Positions 47,119 to 61,500 of a stretch of 64,000 nucleotides of DNA are shown here, piece by piece. Below the pieces are notes generated by a model, which was given only the letters and a program-made list of their open reading frames with translations, made no database searches and was not told the origin of the DNA. The first letter of the stretch is position 1, and every line of letters begins with the position of its first letter. A program made the position numbers and the translations under genes. Source of the stretch: Eucommia ulmoides (lineage: Eukaryota > Streptophyta > Magnoliopsida > Garryales > Eucommiaceae); contig CM028327.1 of the NCBI GenBank assembly GCA_016647705.1, forward strand, positions 43,650,017-43,714,016, in the 5' to 3' direction.

Positions 47119-48997
47119 TGCTTGTGAGCTTATGGCCACGCGACACGCGACGGCACCTCCACCATCGACTGCCACCACCACACCATTGAACCACCACCAA
47201 ACATTCCCCCCTCCTCCTCACTCTACTCTCTCATTTCCCCTCTCTCTCTCAGTAATATATACAGATACACATATACAAATATATATGGGATGAGAGAAAA
47301 GAGAGAGATATAGAGAGAGAAGGCTGCACTGGAGACTCGGAGAGTCGCATGTAGAGACGATGGGGGGATGGGGTAATTTATAAGGAAATAATAACATTTT
47401 TATCCCTAAAATTTTGGATATTTTTTAAATAAAGTCTATTGAATTAGGTATAATAAAATAACAAAATTCCCTTACTTTTTAAGTAAGATGAAAAAAATAC
47501 CCTTAATTCTGTTAAATATTTGACTTTTGCACGTAAGTCTTGAGCTCAATAGGGTAAATAATGATGAAAATATTTCAAGAGTACAAAGTGCAATTAGTCC
47601 CAACAATACGAATGTAAAGTGTAATTAACCCATTTAACAATTTGGAAGACTTTCCAGCCAACCCAATTAATACAATAATTTTTTTGAGAAATCCAATTAT
47701 TATGTAAAAAATCTAAAGTTAATGATGTAACAGTTCGATTTTTCCAGGACCACTACTACGGTTTCTCCTATATAGAAATTAAACGCTACAACTGATCGAC
47801 TGAATTTTCCATTCTATAACATCCGATAAATTTATCAGAATTATGTCAGCGACAAGTAATTAATAATTCATTGTGTACAAATATTTTTAACTTAGAATCC
47901 GGCAACAATAATTATAAGAAATTTTACAAACAATGATGACAATTAAAATTTGATAATCAGTATATTATCAATTCAATTTGATCCCCAACCAATTATCCTC
48001 AACCGATTATATATATACATACTTATATTTAGCTGGTTATAATAATTGATAATCACAATTATAATATATTATTATCCGGGTTACCGATTACCAATTTATC
48101 GTTAATAATTACAATCAATCACCAAATTATTGTATGTTTACCGAAAATTTCAGTATAAATTATGGACATTGTTCATTTTATTCTGGACACTATTCGCCAG
48201 AAACAAGGGACAAAATTTGGGAAAAACAAAAATTTTAATAATAATTATATTTATCAATTCAATTTTACAATCTAAAATATTAAATGCAACTATTTCAAAT
48301 TAACTATAAATTTGAATAAAAATTTCTATCGGAAAATTATCGAGTTAACACTAGAACTGAACGACCAATATTTCATTATTAATAAATTCGATAATTTTTA
48401 CAATGGTAGATAATAAGTATTATTTCAACTACAAATTCTACATAATACGACTACTGAACTATTATTTGAATTATTAAAGCCATTAATATTTGAAAACAAT
48501 TATTATTTGAATTTATTAAGGCCATTATTGTAGTTTTATTTTTAAATACAACTATTATAAATTCCAATTTTGTGTCAGTTCGCCCACAGTAGTTGTAAAT
48601 AATAAGTATAAACTATTACAATTTGATAGAAATCCCTAATAAAAGTTCCGTTGTCGTCTCACTTTCTCCAGTCCTGCAAACAAAATTATGAGATTGTAAG
48701 TCAACACTTAGTAGAACTCTGATCCCTCTAATACATGCATTTAATTAGGAAAAATTGACAATTAGTCCTGATTATATGGTCTAATCCGCGATTAGTCCTT
48801 TTTTATGATTAGGTTTAGAATTAGTCCCTAAATTTGTTTCTCTCTCATGTTTTAGTTCCGCGCGTGCTCACGTATGATTCTTGGAGCGTAGAGAGCAATT
48901 CTTTGAGATCGTTTAGTGTGTGTTTTGAATTCGTGCCTATATATATTTTCAGTTTCAGAGTCTTGGCTTCTATTTGGGTGATTTGTTCGTCAGCGAG
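47119..48997. repeat. Flank block at 5' end of TMK copy B, up to the contig end
   Basis: It repeats 30932 onward, without the 660-bp segment present there. Compared with 58596-60482 it differs mainly by small indels in or near homopolymers, denser toward 48997. It carries the presumed 5' UTR and promoter of copy B: a CT-rich tract and a GA-rich tract within 250 bp of the start codon. Confidence 0.75.
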
Positions 48998-49097
48998 NNN
49001 NNNNNNNNNNNNNNNNNNNNNNNNNNNNNNNNNNNNNNNNNNNNNNNNNNNNNNNNNNNNNNNNNNNNNNNNNNNNNNNNNNNNNNNNNNNNNNNNN
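48998..49097. other. Assembly gap of 100 N
   Basis: Exactly 100 N, the usual placeholder for a gap of unknown size. The left edge corresponds to 60482 and the right edge to 37614. Confidence 1.
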
Positions 49098-50878
49098 AAT
49101 CAATGTTCAAATCTTCACGAAATCGACAACAAGTTCGATTGAAACTCTATGTGTTTGGCGATGGCAGTAGGGTTCGATTTCCAAATCAACCCTTCCTTCA
49201 CAACGAACAGTTCTTCGTCGTTCTTCGTCAATCTACGTCACGTCTTCGTCGTTCTTCGTCACGTCTTCAGGCTTGTTCGTTGTTCTTCGATCGCGTCTTC
49301 GTAGTTCTTGGGTTTGTTTGATTCCGATTAGGGTTCGTCGTTCGTCGTTTACCTTCCGCAATCGAAGAACACCTCGCAATCGTTCTTGGGTAAGAGTTAT
49401 TCGTCGTTGCTTTCATCGATTTCATTGATTCCGATTAGTGTTCGTCGTTCGTCATTGATGTTCTTCATTGTCGAATTTGGGAATTTGGTCGCCGTCGTCG
49501 TCGATTCAGGGTCCCATTCGTCGTCCTTTCTCTGTTTGTCTCTTTGTTTCCCTTTTTTTTTTTTTTAAACTCTATTCTCAATAGTGGATCAGAAAGGGGA
49601 AAAAAAAAATGAACAAACAAACAAAACAAATTTGTGTGTTGTTTGTGATTTGTGTTTTAATTCCAATAAGATTGTTCTAATAATTCTATTTTGTTCTCAT
49701 AAATTTATTGTTGAAATTTGGGATTAGAAGAAATTTGCCTTGAAATAAATTATTAGTAAAATCATGGAGTTTGATCGACTGATATATATATATATACTAA
49801 CTTGTAGAAGAATTGACATAATTATATATATCTCAACAAACATAAAAAATAATAATTAAATCTTAATTAATACAACCTTATGGAAAAATTGATGAAACAA
49901 TTCTAAAATTACTCATTACCAACGCAATTCTATTCCCAGAAAGAAACAGAATTCTCACTACAGCCAACCCTACCCATTCCAATTAGGTTGAGAAAGTAGA
50001 AACACTAACCAAATGCCATCTTGATTTCTAGATTGTTCGTCAACGACCCCCTTTACGTATTTATCTACTCAAATTTTTCCAAACACGTCTCTTTTTTTTT
50101 TGTGTTTAAAAAGAACAATTCAAACCCAACAAGTGGTAATCCAATTGGTGAAAAAATGTCTAATTTTCTTATCTATCAAAATTCAACTCTCCAAAAAATC
50201 ACTAAAAAAATTAAATCTCGAATTCAATAATGAATACACCATACTGGTGTGAAAAAATGCACTTAATAAATTATCTAGAAAAATTATTCGAGTTGCAGGA
50301 AAACTAACCCAAACACACCTTACAAGAAGGGGAAAAACAGTTAAAAACAAAAAAAACTCTTACATAGCAAATATACTTACAACAAACAAAATCTACTAAA
50401 AATTTCTCTTTTTTTTCATAAGTAAATTGTTGATCTTCCTTTTGTCATTTTTTGTCTTCAATAAACCTGGAAAATGTCACCCTTGGCCGCTCAAGGCACT
50501 GTTTGGCAATAAAATCAAATAAATATTAATCAATTTTTGATTCCATATTCTAAATAACTATAACCATTTCACCTAACAGCTATTTCAAGCGCCATTTTTT
50601 GTCCTAAAGTGGAAAAATTAACTAAAAATAAATAAAAAAATTTAACCACCAATTTGTCTATTCAATATCAATGTTATCTATTTCAATGCAATAGATAAAT
50701 ATTTGTTTATCCAAAATTGAAATCAAAATATAGAACTCCAACACAAATAGGTATTTTTGTTAGCTAGAACACTAGCATTATTGGAGAACACGTCGAAATT
50801 TTTATTAGGTAAAATACTATTCATGACGCAAAATAGTATTTTAATTAATGAAAATATCTATTTAGGTTGAAGCTGTTG

Positions 50879-51359
50879 TTGGAAATTCCAACTTAAAACC
50901 ATATAGTATTGAGTATAGTAATTCATTTGATTTAAATAGTGCTTGAAAACTCTCAAATAATCGATTAATGAAAATATCTATTTAGGTTAGAGTGGTTCTT
51001 GTTAGGAAGTTCGAACTTAAAACTATATGATGTTAAGTGTAGTAATTCATTTGATTTATATGACGACTTGAGAACTCCCAAGTAATCAATATGAGAGAAA
51101 AATTTAACACCTACCTTTAAATGCAACTCTCGATTTGCACGAATGATTTAACTACGAAAAAATGATGAGAAATGTGCAACCCTCGACTTGCACGGGTGAT
51201 TTGACTACGAGGGAACGAGAGACTCGTAACCTTGACTCTGATATCATATTAGGAGATTCTAAATTAAAACCATGTGATACTAAGTGAAATAACTCTTTTG
51301 ATTTATATAATAACTTAGAAAGTCTCAAATAATCGACTTGAGACAATGATCTAACAGTT
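50879..51359 (-). mobile_element. TRIM-like element, repeat of 39404-39883
   Basis: Same three terminal repeats and primer-site word at an offset of about 11,475. See the entry for the first copy. Confidence 0.65.
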
Positions 51360-52058
51360 CTAAATAGTAAAAACAATTTACATTGTAAATGCACATTATT
51401 CTATGACAATGCAAATTTATAATGTAACTGCTAATAAAAATTTCCGACAATTAAATTGTTACAAATGATAATTTCTTTAAAAAAAAAAGAGTTTTTTGCA
51501 CTTTGCACTCCTGAAGTTTTGGAAAAAATTTCAATTTAGCCCATGTATTTTAAATTTGAACACATCAAAACCTTAAATATTCAAATCGTGTCAAATCAGT
51601 CAAAATCAATAACTACGTCATTTTCATAACGGAAATCAGTCACGCATCAAATACAGAATCACCTACGTGAGTGAATTCTATTATAAAAATAATAGAAAGA
51701 CTATCTTGAGACGAATAAGATATTTCAAAGTTTAATTAGTTCAAATTGAAAAGACAAAGTAAGATTTCTCTAAAAACTTGAGGAGTGCAAAAAGTTCCTG
51801 AAAAAATTAAAACTATCAACAGGTGAAAATCAAATGTTTAAGTTATATAATGTTTTGCTAATTAATAGGAGCTACCAGAGATTTCATTGACAATTGTTAC
51901 ATGAAGTTCCACCTAATTAAGAAGTTAGTTACACTATGGAATGATATTAAGGATTATAACATCAAATTTTAGTTTGGGAGATAATCTCCCCCCAAAGCAA
52001 GATAACATGTTCATAAAATGTATCAAGGCATGAAAAAAGAGTGCAAATAGAACTTACT

Positions 52059-52812
52059 CTGACTTTACAGTGAATATTGAGATCATCGTTCATTTCGCAA
52101 AGCCGTTTCCTCGCCAATTCCTCCTTTTTCAGTACTCTTGCGCAAGCTTCCCTAACCTAAAATTACATGAAGGTTGAATTCAACATATGAAGAAATCAAA
52201 TTCAACATATGAACTTCATTTTTCATTCATTATGTTTTTATTTTTTTTTACCTCATTGGCTGGAAGAACCACGGATTTTTTAGCAGGTTTTTCCAACATT
52301 TTTCTGAGGCTAGCTAATTCCTCAATCAACTCAAGAGCAACTTCTTCAGCCTCTTGCATCTGATTTCTCGAGAATTCAAATGCTCTCTCAGCGTGGAGAC
52401 GAAACGAGGCACAATTCAGACAACTACAGATTCCCCTGCATCCCCTTGGATTTCGTTTTAGGATTCCCTTTGTAAGAATATGAGCTCCCAGAGGATCATC
52501 ACATGCTTCAGTTTGAGATGATCCAACTGTTTTAACCGGATTTTCTTAACATTTATCAAGATCGATCCCCTCAATTGTGCTGTCATTTGCTGAATCGACA
52601 GAGTCGAGCTGTGAGATTTCCAATGCACATGCTTTAGGAGAAGACCCATGAACTAAATCGTTTTCTTCCACTTTTCTTGGAATCTCCGGTACAATCTCTG
52701 AATCAAATGGTGTTTGGGCCTCTCTAATACTTTCAGGACATTTGAAATTTGGTTCTTTAGTTTTTGATGAACCGTTTTCGATTGGCGAAAATTGATCATC
52801 AGTTGGTACCAA
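52059..52812 (-). pseudogene. CxCLNC gene fragment, repeat of 40583-41336
   Basis: It has the same two exon pieces and the same in-frame TAA as 40583-41336 at an offset of 11,476. It is probably the same locus seen twice. Confidence 0.6.
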
Positions 52813-53746
52813 TTTTAGATTTATGTAATATTGTGTCTTTAATTTAATTTCAAATTTGTGTATGATATGGATACACGAATTTATGTAATATTGTGTATGA
52901 TATGGTTATTGTTCTTCATTTGGTATTATTATGATTGGATTTATTCTCAAAATGTTCTTCTAGATATTTTGGTTTAGATCTGATTACTATTAGAATATTA
53001 GATCTTATACTTGTAGTTTAGATCTAGTGGTCACACAATAGTATTCTTGAGGATTGATTATTGGTTCAGATGGTTTATACCTAGATATTAATTCACCGTA
53101 GATTAGTGTAGTATTGGAATTAAATACCGAAAATAAATCATGCCGGAGAATAATCAATCTGATCTTTTTGAGAAATTTTGACTATAGTTGGAAACACTCG
53201 TTTGCACAAATCCGTTGTGAATAGAAAATACAAAAAATAACATAATACTCAAAATATTAAACCCACAATTCCTAATCCGATTCTCTATTTTACTTTGTTT
53301 GTAGATTTAATATTTATTTTTCTTGTATTAAAAATCTCAAAATTCAAAATCGAAATCCGTTTTTGTTAAAGAAAGAAAAATAATTAGAAAATGATAATTA
53401 CAAGACCGATCCTTGTGGTTCAACACCCCACTTAAACATCGTACTACATCAGTATTACGATACCAATTAAGAGTATTAAATTTGAGCAATCAATGCCACA
53501 ACTTTGGAAAAATAATAATCCCAGACCAAATCTTGAAAGAAACCAGCAAATAAACAAAAGACAAACAATATACTGTAAGCAATAAATATAACATTTATCT
53601 AACATAAAAATTCAAAAGAATTTAATATATAAAAAAAAAAAATCACATACACTTGAAAATTTAGAAAAAAAGATAAAAAAAAAATGAAAATTGAACCCAA
53701 GTTCGAAGGACAAAACTTCTTTCAAGCGTTGAAAGTGTAGATCCTC

Positions 53747-56700
53747 TCACAATGAGAAATACGGTTTCGACGGTATAATCGTCTGTGTGTGGCTAAACGA
53801 CATGTTCTTCATCGTCGACGTACCCTCACTTGCTTTCAATCTCTCCAACACTTGAGGTAGGCTCATTTGTAGATCGATCCCTGCGTAGTCCTCCTTGTCT
53901 TCCCCACTCGTCGGCTTCCACAACTCGACGAGCGGGCCTAGCACGTTGACCGCGTGGCCCATATCGGGTCTCTGGAGGGGCTCGCGGGCCGTGCAGTGGC
54001 CTGCCAACTCGGCCACCTTGGAAACGCTCTCTAGGGTTTTCTCGTCAAGGTCGAGAGTGGGGTCCACCGCTTTGTGGAGGTTGTCTTTGTTTACTAGCAT
54101 TCTACGGAACCACGTGACGAGGTGTGACTGCTCATCGGGCATTGTCTCGTCTAGGGCTTTTCGACCTGTGATTATCTCCATTAGGACAACGCCGAATGCA
54201 AAGACGTCGACTTTTGTTGTCACTCGTCCGGTGGCTGTTAGGAAAAAAAAAAGGCCGATGTAAGAATTAGAGTTTAAGGTTTAGGCCTTTTACTCTAAAA
54301 AAATTAAAACGACGCGAGGAAACCCCTAGATTCTAGAATTCAAAATATGAAATGCGTGTAATTTTATGATTTTTACATGCGTTTTTTTTCAATTCCAATT
54401 TGGAAGCTCTAAATTTGTGCTATCAAACACTCCCTCGGCCTCAACTCCTTATAGAGAGCATCCAATACAATATATATATATATATATTTCCCGTTCCTCT
54501 TTCATGAAATCGGGGTCTTCATTTGAATGATGTGGTCAGTTTTGATGCTTAGGCGCGGGTAGTTGCTACATAAAGCTAAAGCATTCTCTAATTTTGAGGA
54601 GGGGTGTTCAAATGCTCCAATGCAATATATATATTTACACACTAATTCAAAGATTAAATTATCGAAAACTTATCAAATCGATGTTTAAATCGATCATCAT
54701 CCTTTTCAAATCCTTAGTTAAGACAAAAAATTTGCCCATTGGGTGGTGTTTGGGAGCACATAATTGAAGCCATGGAATTTGAATTCGAAATGAACGCGTC
54801 TAAATTTTTAGATTTTAAAAAAATTCAATTTCCGAGACTCTAATTCCACGCAACCAAACACTGCCTTAAAAACCGAAAGGTTTCAACCTTTACCGACTAT
54901 AATTTCTTCTTACACTAATACCCGTCCAACACCTAAATTTCATACCACTCGAGAATCATATGCTAAACCCTGAACCTAAGATTCACCAACAATCATGTAA
55001 AAACCTAGTAATCGATCCTCTAATCATGCTTTATTCCTATAAACATAACCTAAACCCAGATTAAATCATCGAAACTCATGAAAACGACCACCAAAATTTC
55101 CGAATCCTAAAGGTTTCAACCATTTAGCTACTCTTATCTCTTCTTACATTAATCCTAATCATGTCCAAATCTTGGGAAGGGGGGGGAACATAATCATGCT
55201 GTTTTTTTTTTTCCCCCTACAAACAAGAACAAACCCGTCATTAAATCATAATACCCAACTAAATATAAATAAATAAATCATACTTACAGGCATACTCAGG
55301 CGGAAGATATCCCAAGGTTCCGACCAGACGGGTCTTGACCGAGTATTTCCCATCTGGAGTATTCCTCACCAAACCGAAATCAGCCACTTTGGCCCTCATA
55401 CCATCCCCTAAAAGTATATTACATGGCTTCAAGTCTCTATGTATAAACGTTTGTTGAGTCAAGCTATGCAAATACTCAACCCCTCTAGCCACGTCCAAAG
55501 CTATAGTCACCCTTTGCTTCCATGACAATGGTGGATACCCCAATTCATGGTACTCAAACAAATGTTGTCCTAATGTCCCTTGAGGCATATATTCATATAC
55601 AAGCAGCCTCTCATTCCCATTGATGCAATACCCCAACAGGGCAACCAAATTACGGTGTCTTACCTGTTAGTGATAATTATTAAAATTTTAAAATAAATAT
55701 TTAAATAATTGTAAAATAAAATTAATAATAGTTAAACATTAACTAATCATGTATGTACAATAAAATTAAAATATAAAAATTCAATGAAACATTATAAAGT
55801 GTATACTAAAGCAGAATCGTGGCGTGAATGTTTACGTAAAAGAACTAGAGAGGCAACAATAGAGAAATGAACTAAACGTTTATATAAGAGAAATAGAAGA
55901 CAAGGTAAAGACGGGACATGAACGATAATGTAACAGAAACAATATATTAAACTTTAAATAAAGATTTAAAGTAAATCAATACTAGAATTTGATTCTATGC
56001 TCTTAAAGTAGCTTCACCCCCCACATTGGTCTGATGTTTGATAGTGATATAAAGTGATAATATTGTGAATCAGGCAAATGAAATGAATGTGAAGTCTATT
56101 ATTTATAGAAAAAACCGAAAGACACCTGTGAATTTATACAATTTTGAAAATGCACCTGTTTACATAAATGTTCACGCGAATAATCACCAATAAACATTCA
56201 TGTATGTTCATTGGCTCTATTTCAAAAATAATTGTTAAGCAATTAATTAACTACTTAACTATTTTTTAATTAAATCTTAAGGTTAAGATCCGACCTGAAC
56301 CTAGACCCGGACACGGGCCTCGGCCCGACCCGATTCAGGTTAAATATTTGTTGCCTAATGGCTTGCCTTTATTTTTAATTTTATAACTTTATATAAGCTC
56401 AAGTTATTTCCTCACAACGAATGTGGATTAAGTTATAAGTTACATGTCATAACTTTGGTATAGTGCTAAGTTATTCTTCCACACGATGTGATGTAAGATA
56501 ACACATCCATTCTACTCTTAAACTAATCTCAAGTAGGTTATTTTGAAAATTAAAATCTCATTTAATTAATCCCCAATCAACAATGAACAAAATAGAATAC
56601 TAACCCTGTTAATTTAATCCCAATTAATTTAATTAATGATTCTATTCACTTGCCAAAAATTCTAACATTACCTTTGTTAGGACGGCGATTTCGGCTTGAA

Positions 56701-58567
56701 ATTCTTTCATCCCTTTGGTCCCCATTGCTCCTGATTCCATTCTTTTAACGGCTATTTTGGTGCCGTCGTGGAGGTCTCCTCTGTAGACTGTTCCGAATCC
56801 TCCTCTACCTAGGATGTTGTCTTCGCTGAAGTTGTTTGTTACTTGTCTGAGGACTTGGATTGAGATTGAGACGTTTCCTCCTTCGAAAATGGGGATTTCG
56901 CTGTGGTCGCCGCTGCTTTGGCGCTGAAATTCGGTGGGTACTCCGGCGTAGAAGCCATTGTTTCCGGCGATTATGTTGGTTTTGACCAGTTCTTTTCCCT
57001 TTTCGGGGCTAGCTATTTGCTTGGATCGCCAGTGGCGTTTTCGGAGGTAGCATTTGTATGAGAAGAAGAGGATGACGGCATTGAATGCTAGGACGGCGAT
57101 GATTACTCCGGCGATCATTCCGGCAGAGGATGACCGGGAATTTCTGGATGAAGTGCCGGAAGGTGAGTTGGAATTTGATCCAGAACCAGATCCGCCGTTA
57201 TCTCCTCCACCGCCGGTGCTTCCGTTGTTTCCGATTGATGGGTTGCCGGAGGTGGTGACCCTCACGGTGTGCGGAAATGTAGGGATTGGGCCGGAGAGAT
57301 TATTGTTGGAGACGTCGAAAACTTGAAGGTTAGGTAGAGTAGCCAAGCTGGCCGGAATGGAACCGGAGAGATTGTTGTCGTTCAGAAATAGACTCCTCAG
57401 AGACGTCAGATTTGCGAACGCCGGCGAGATTGTGCCGGAAAATCGCTGCCGAGCGAAATTCACGATGGTCACATTCCTCCCCTGCGAATCGCAGTTGATG
57501 AATGTCCAACCGGAACAAGCATCGTTCCTTTCCCAAGAGTCGGCCAGAGACATCGGATACCCAATAGCTCCGGCGACGGCGAGAAGTGCGGTGACCTGCG
57601 GATCGCAATTGCCGGGAGTGCTCCGGCAGAAGCTGTTCGTATCCCCGAGCGAGACCGTAACTTCGGCGTGGAACACAGGCAAAGGACCCTGCAACGTGTT
57701 GTTCTGAAGAGATATGTTGACCAATCTAGGAAGAGCCATAACTGAAGGAGGCACAACTCCGGTTAACTGGTTATCCCTGAGCTGCAAATCGAAGAGATTC
57801 ACGCAGCCGGAGAGGTCCGGGATCGGACCGGTAAAAGCGTTAGCGTGAAGCCAAACTTGCGACAACTGGGTCATCGACGACAACACATCGATCGTACCGG
57901 AAAACCCATTCCGCTGATTGTTCAGCCATAGATTCTGGATCTCCGACGAACGCAACGAACGGGGCAATGTCCCACTGAGATTATTGTAAGACAGCCGGAG
58001 ATTCTGAAGGTTCGGAAGCGAATCGAAGAAATCCGGCACGGCGCCGACGATATTAGCATTGCTGGCCTCAAAAGTAGCCAAACTACTGGACTGAGTCAAA
58101 TCCATGGGTATCTCCCACGGCGCGAGATTAAGGTCGTCGCTGATGGTGAACGTCTGTAGATTCGTGAGACCCAAGAAGAAATCCGATGGGACCGAAGTGA
58201 AGTTGTTGCTGTCGAGGTAGATCTCTTGGAGAGAACTGAGATTCGCCATGGACGGGAGATCTCCGGTGAGAGAGTTCCTCTGGAGCGCGAGGGTTTGGAG
58301 CTGTGAGAGCTGGTTCAGGCTGGCAGGGAGAGTGCCGGATAGGGATCTGGAGGCCGGACCGAGCGCCGTGACGCGGTTTGAGTTGTCGCAGTCAACGCCG
58401 TCCCAGCTGCAGTAGTCGTTGCCGGTCCAGCTTGAAGGGGGAGTCCTGAGCGAGGCGGCGAACTGGGACATGACGGCGGCATCGTCCGCGGAGATGAGAG
58501 GGAGAAGAAGAAGTAGGAGGAAGACAATGATAGAGAGAAGGGATCTGTTGGACGCCATTGTTATCAT
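53747..58567 (-). CDS. TMK4-like receptor kinase copy C (probably copy B duplicated by assembly)
   Basis: Exons 58567-56672, 55663-55288 and 54234-53747 have the same protein sequence as copy B, and the same solo LTR is present. The only length difference I saw within the gene is one A in the last intron. Identical coding sequence together with the position across the gap suggests this is the same gene read from the second contig. If it were a real copy it would be a very recent one. Domain content and anomalies are as for copy B. Confidence 0.6.
55665..56667 (-). mobile_element. Solo LTR in TMK copy C
   Basis: Same element, ends and TTACC target duplication (55660-55664 and 56668-56672) as in copy B. 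Confidence 0.85.
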
Positions 58568-58595
58568 CCTGGGAGCCGGAGATGGAGAATATAAG

Positions 58596-61500
58596 TGCTT
58601 GTGAGCTTATGGCCACGCGACACGCGACGGCACCTCCACCATCGACTGCCACCACCACACCATTGAACCACCACCAAACATTCCCCCCTCCTCCTCACTC
58701 TACTCTCTCATTTCCCCTCTCTCTCTCAGTAATATATACAGATACACATATACAAATATATATGGGATGAGAGAAAAGAGAGAGATATAGAGAGAGAAGG
58801 CTGCACTGGAGACTCGGAGAGTCGCATGTAGAGACGATGGGGGGATGGGGTAATTTATAAGGAAATAATAACATTTTTATCCCTAAAATTTTGGATATTT
58901 TTTAAATAAAGTCTATTGAATTAGGTATAATAAAATAACAAAATTCCCTTTACTTTTTAAGTAAGATGAAAAAAAATACCCTTAATTCTGTTAAATATTT
59001 GACTTTTGCACGTAAGTCTTGAGCTCAATAGGGTAAATAATGATGAAAATATTTCAAGAGTACAAAGTGCAATTAGTCCCAACAATACGAATGTAAAGTG
59101 TAATTAACCCATTTAACAATTTGGAAGACTTTCCAGCCAACCCAATTAATACAATAATTTTTTTGAGAAATCCAATTATTATGTAAAAAATCTAAAGTTA
59201 ATGATGTAACAGTTCGATTTTCCAGGACCACTACTACGGTTTCTCCTATATAGAAATTAAACGCTACAACTGATCGACTGAATTTTCCATTCTATAACAT
59301 CCGATAAATTTATCAGAATTATGTCAGCGACAAGTAATTAATAATTCATTGTGTACAAATATTTTTAACTTAGAATCCGGCAACAATAATTATAAGAAAT
59401 TTTACAAACAATGATGACAATTAAAATTTGATAATCAGTTATATTATCAATTCAATTTGATCCCCAACCAATTATCCTCAACCGATTATATATATACATA
59501 CTTATATTTAGCTGGTTATAATAATTGATAATCACAATTATAATATATTATTATCCGGGTTACCGATTACCAATTTATCGTTAATAATTACAATCAATCA
59601 CCAAATTATTTGTATGTTTACCGAAATTTCAGTAATAAATTATGGACATTGTTCATTTTATTCTGGACACTATTCGCCAGAAAACAAGGGACAAAAATTT
59701 GGGAAAAACAAAAATTTTAATAATAATTATATTTATCAATTCAATTTTACAATCTAAAATATTAAATGCAACTATTTCAAATTAACTATAAATTTGAATA
59801 AAATTTCTATCGGAAAATTATCGAGTTAACACTAGAACTGAACGACCAATATTTCATTATTAATAAATTCGATAATTTTTACAATGGTAGATAATAAGTA
59901 TTATTTCAACTACAAATTCTACATAATACGACTACTGAACTATTATTTGAATTATTAAAGCCATTAATATTTGAAAACAATTATTATTTGAATTTATTAA
60001 GGCCATTATTGTAGTTTTATTTTTAAATACAACTATTATAAATTCCAATTTTGTGTCAGTTCGCCCACAGTAGTTGTAAATAATAAGTATAACTATTACA
60101 ATTTGATAGAAATCCCTAATAAAAGTTCCGTTGTCGTCTCACTTTCTCCAGTCCTGCAAACAAAATTATGAGATTGTAAGTCAACACTTAGTAGAACTCT
60201 GATCCCTCTAATACATGCATTTAATTAAGGAAAAATTGACAATTAGTCCTGATTATATGGTCTAATCCGCGATTAGTCCTTTTTTATGATTAGGTTTAGA
60301 ATTAGTCCCTAAATTTGTTTCTCTCTCATGTTTTAGTTCCGCGCGTGCTCACGTATGATTCTTGGAGCGTAGAGAGCAATTCTTTGAGATCGTTTAGTTG
60401 TTGTTGTTTGAATTCGTGCCTATATATATTTTCAGTTTCAGAGTCTTGGCTTCTATTTTGGGTGATTTTGTTCGTCAGCGAGCTAGGGTTTTGTAGATCT
60501 CGGATTCTGTTGATTTAGGAGGTCGACTAACGATCAGAGAATCGAATGTAAGTAACATATATCGTTTTTGCATTGTTTTTAGTAATTTGTTTATTAATCG
60601 TTGGTTTGTTATGACGCAATTTTGATTAAATCTTGATTTTTTGAGATATGAATTGACTGTATTTTTTCGCAAAATATCTAATTAATTTATTATCGAATTT
60701 TTAAGTCTTTTTGCATATAGGATGAGATATTTTAGTAAGGTGATATATATGTTGGATAAACGCAACAGATTTTGACCTTCATTGATGTGTTTAATCCTTT
60801 TGTTGGATTTTTAGAGTACGTGTTCGGATCTTCAACTGGATTTTTTTTGTCAAAAATTTGTTACATTCTACCAATTTTAGTGTAAGCTTTTAGTTTACAT
60901 ACTAATTGTGTTATCTGTGTTCTGACCTTAAAAACTTTTTAGTGTAAATTTAGTTACATGCTACTAGTTTTAGTGTAACTTTTTAGTTACATTTTTAATT
61001 GTGTGTTGTTTTTGTTCCCTTTTTTTATGTTATAAGTTTAGTTCAAAACTTGTTACATTCTACCAGTTTTAGAGTAAGTTTAGTTACTGATGGCTCAAAA
61101 ATAATTCTCTTAATTAAGCACAAAATATCGTAGTATAGTGCGTTTAAATACAGGTATCGAACCATAGGAATCGATCTTGTAACTATCGATTTCCGATTAT
61201 TATTTTTTCCAAAATGAAAATGAAATTTGATTTTTTAATAAAAGAAAAGTGAGATAAATAAAACTACTAATGCAAACCAAATAAAATAGAAAACCGGATT
61301 AGGAGTTATGGATCCGTATTTTGGAATATATGTTTTTCTTGTATTTTCTATTTAACTCGGATTTGTGTAAACGAGTGTTCTTAACTACAAATCAGAAATA
61401 CTCAGAAATATATGGATTGTTATTTTATGGCATGATTTATCTTCGATGTTTAATTCCCACACTACGCTAATCTACGGTGAATTAACATCTAGGCATAAAT

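Larger units (their letters stand above)
49098..60482. repeat. Near-identical repeat of 37614-48997, probable unmerged contig overlap
   Basis: The 11,385 bp right of the gap matches the 11,384 bp left of it. Coding and repeat features recur at a constant offset of about 11,476. Differences are small indels near the start of this contig (49098-49560) and near the end of the previous one (47460-48997), with very few elsewhere. Confidence 0.85.

Noticed and set aside
48834-49321. Open frames running across the N gap
   Set aside because: They are made by translating N; the two sides are not contiguous.
53747-58567. Copies B and C as evidence for a recent functional TMK array
   Set aside because: The contig-overlap pattern around the gap explains their identity better.
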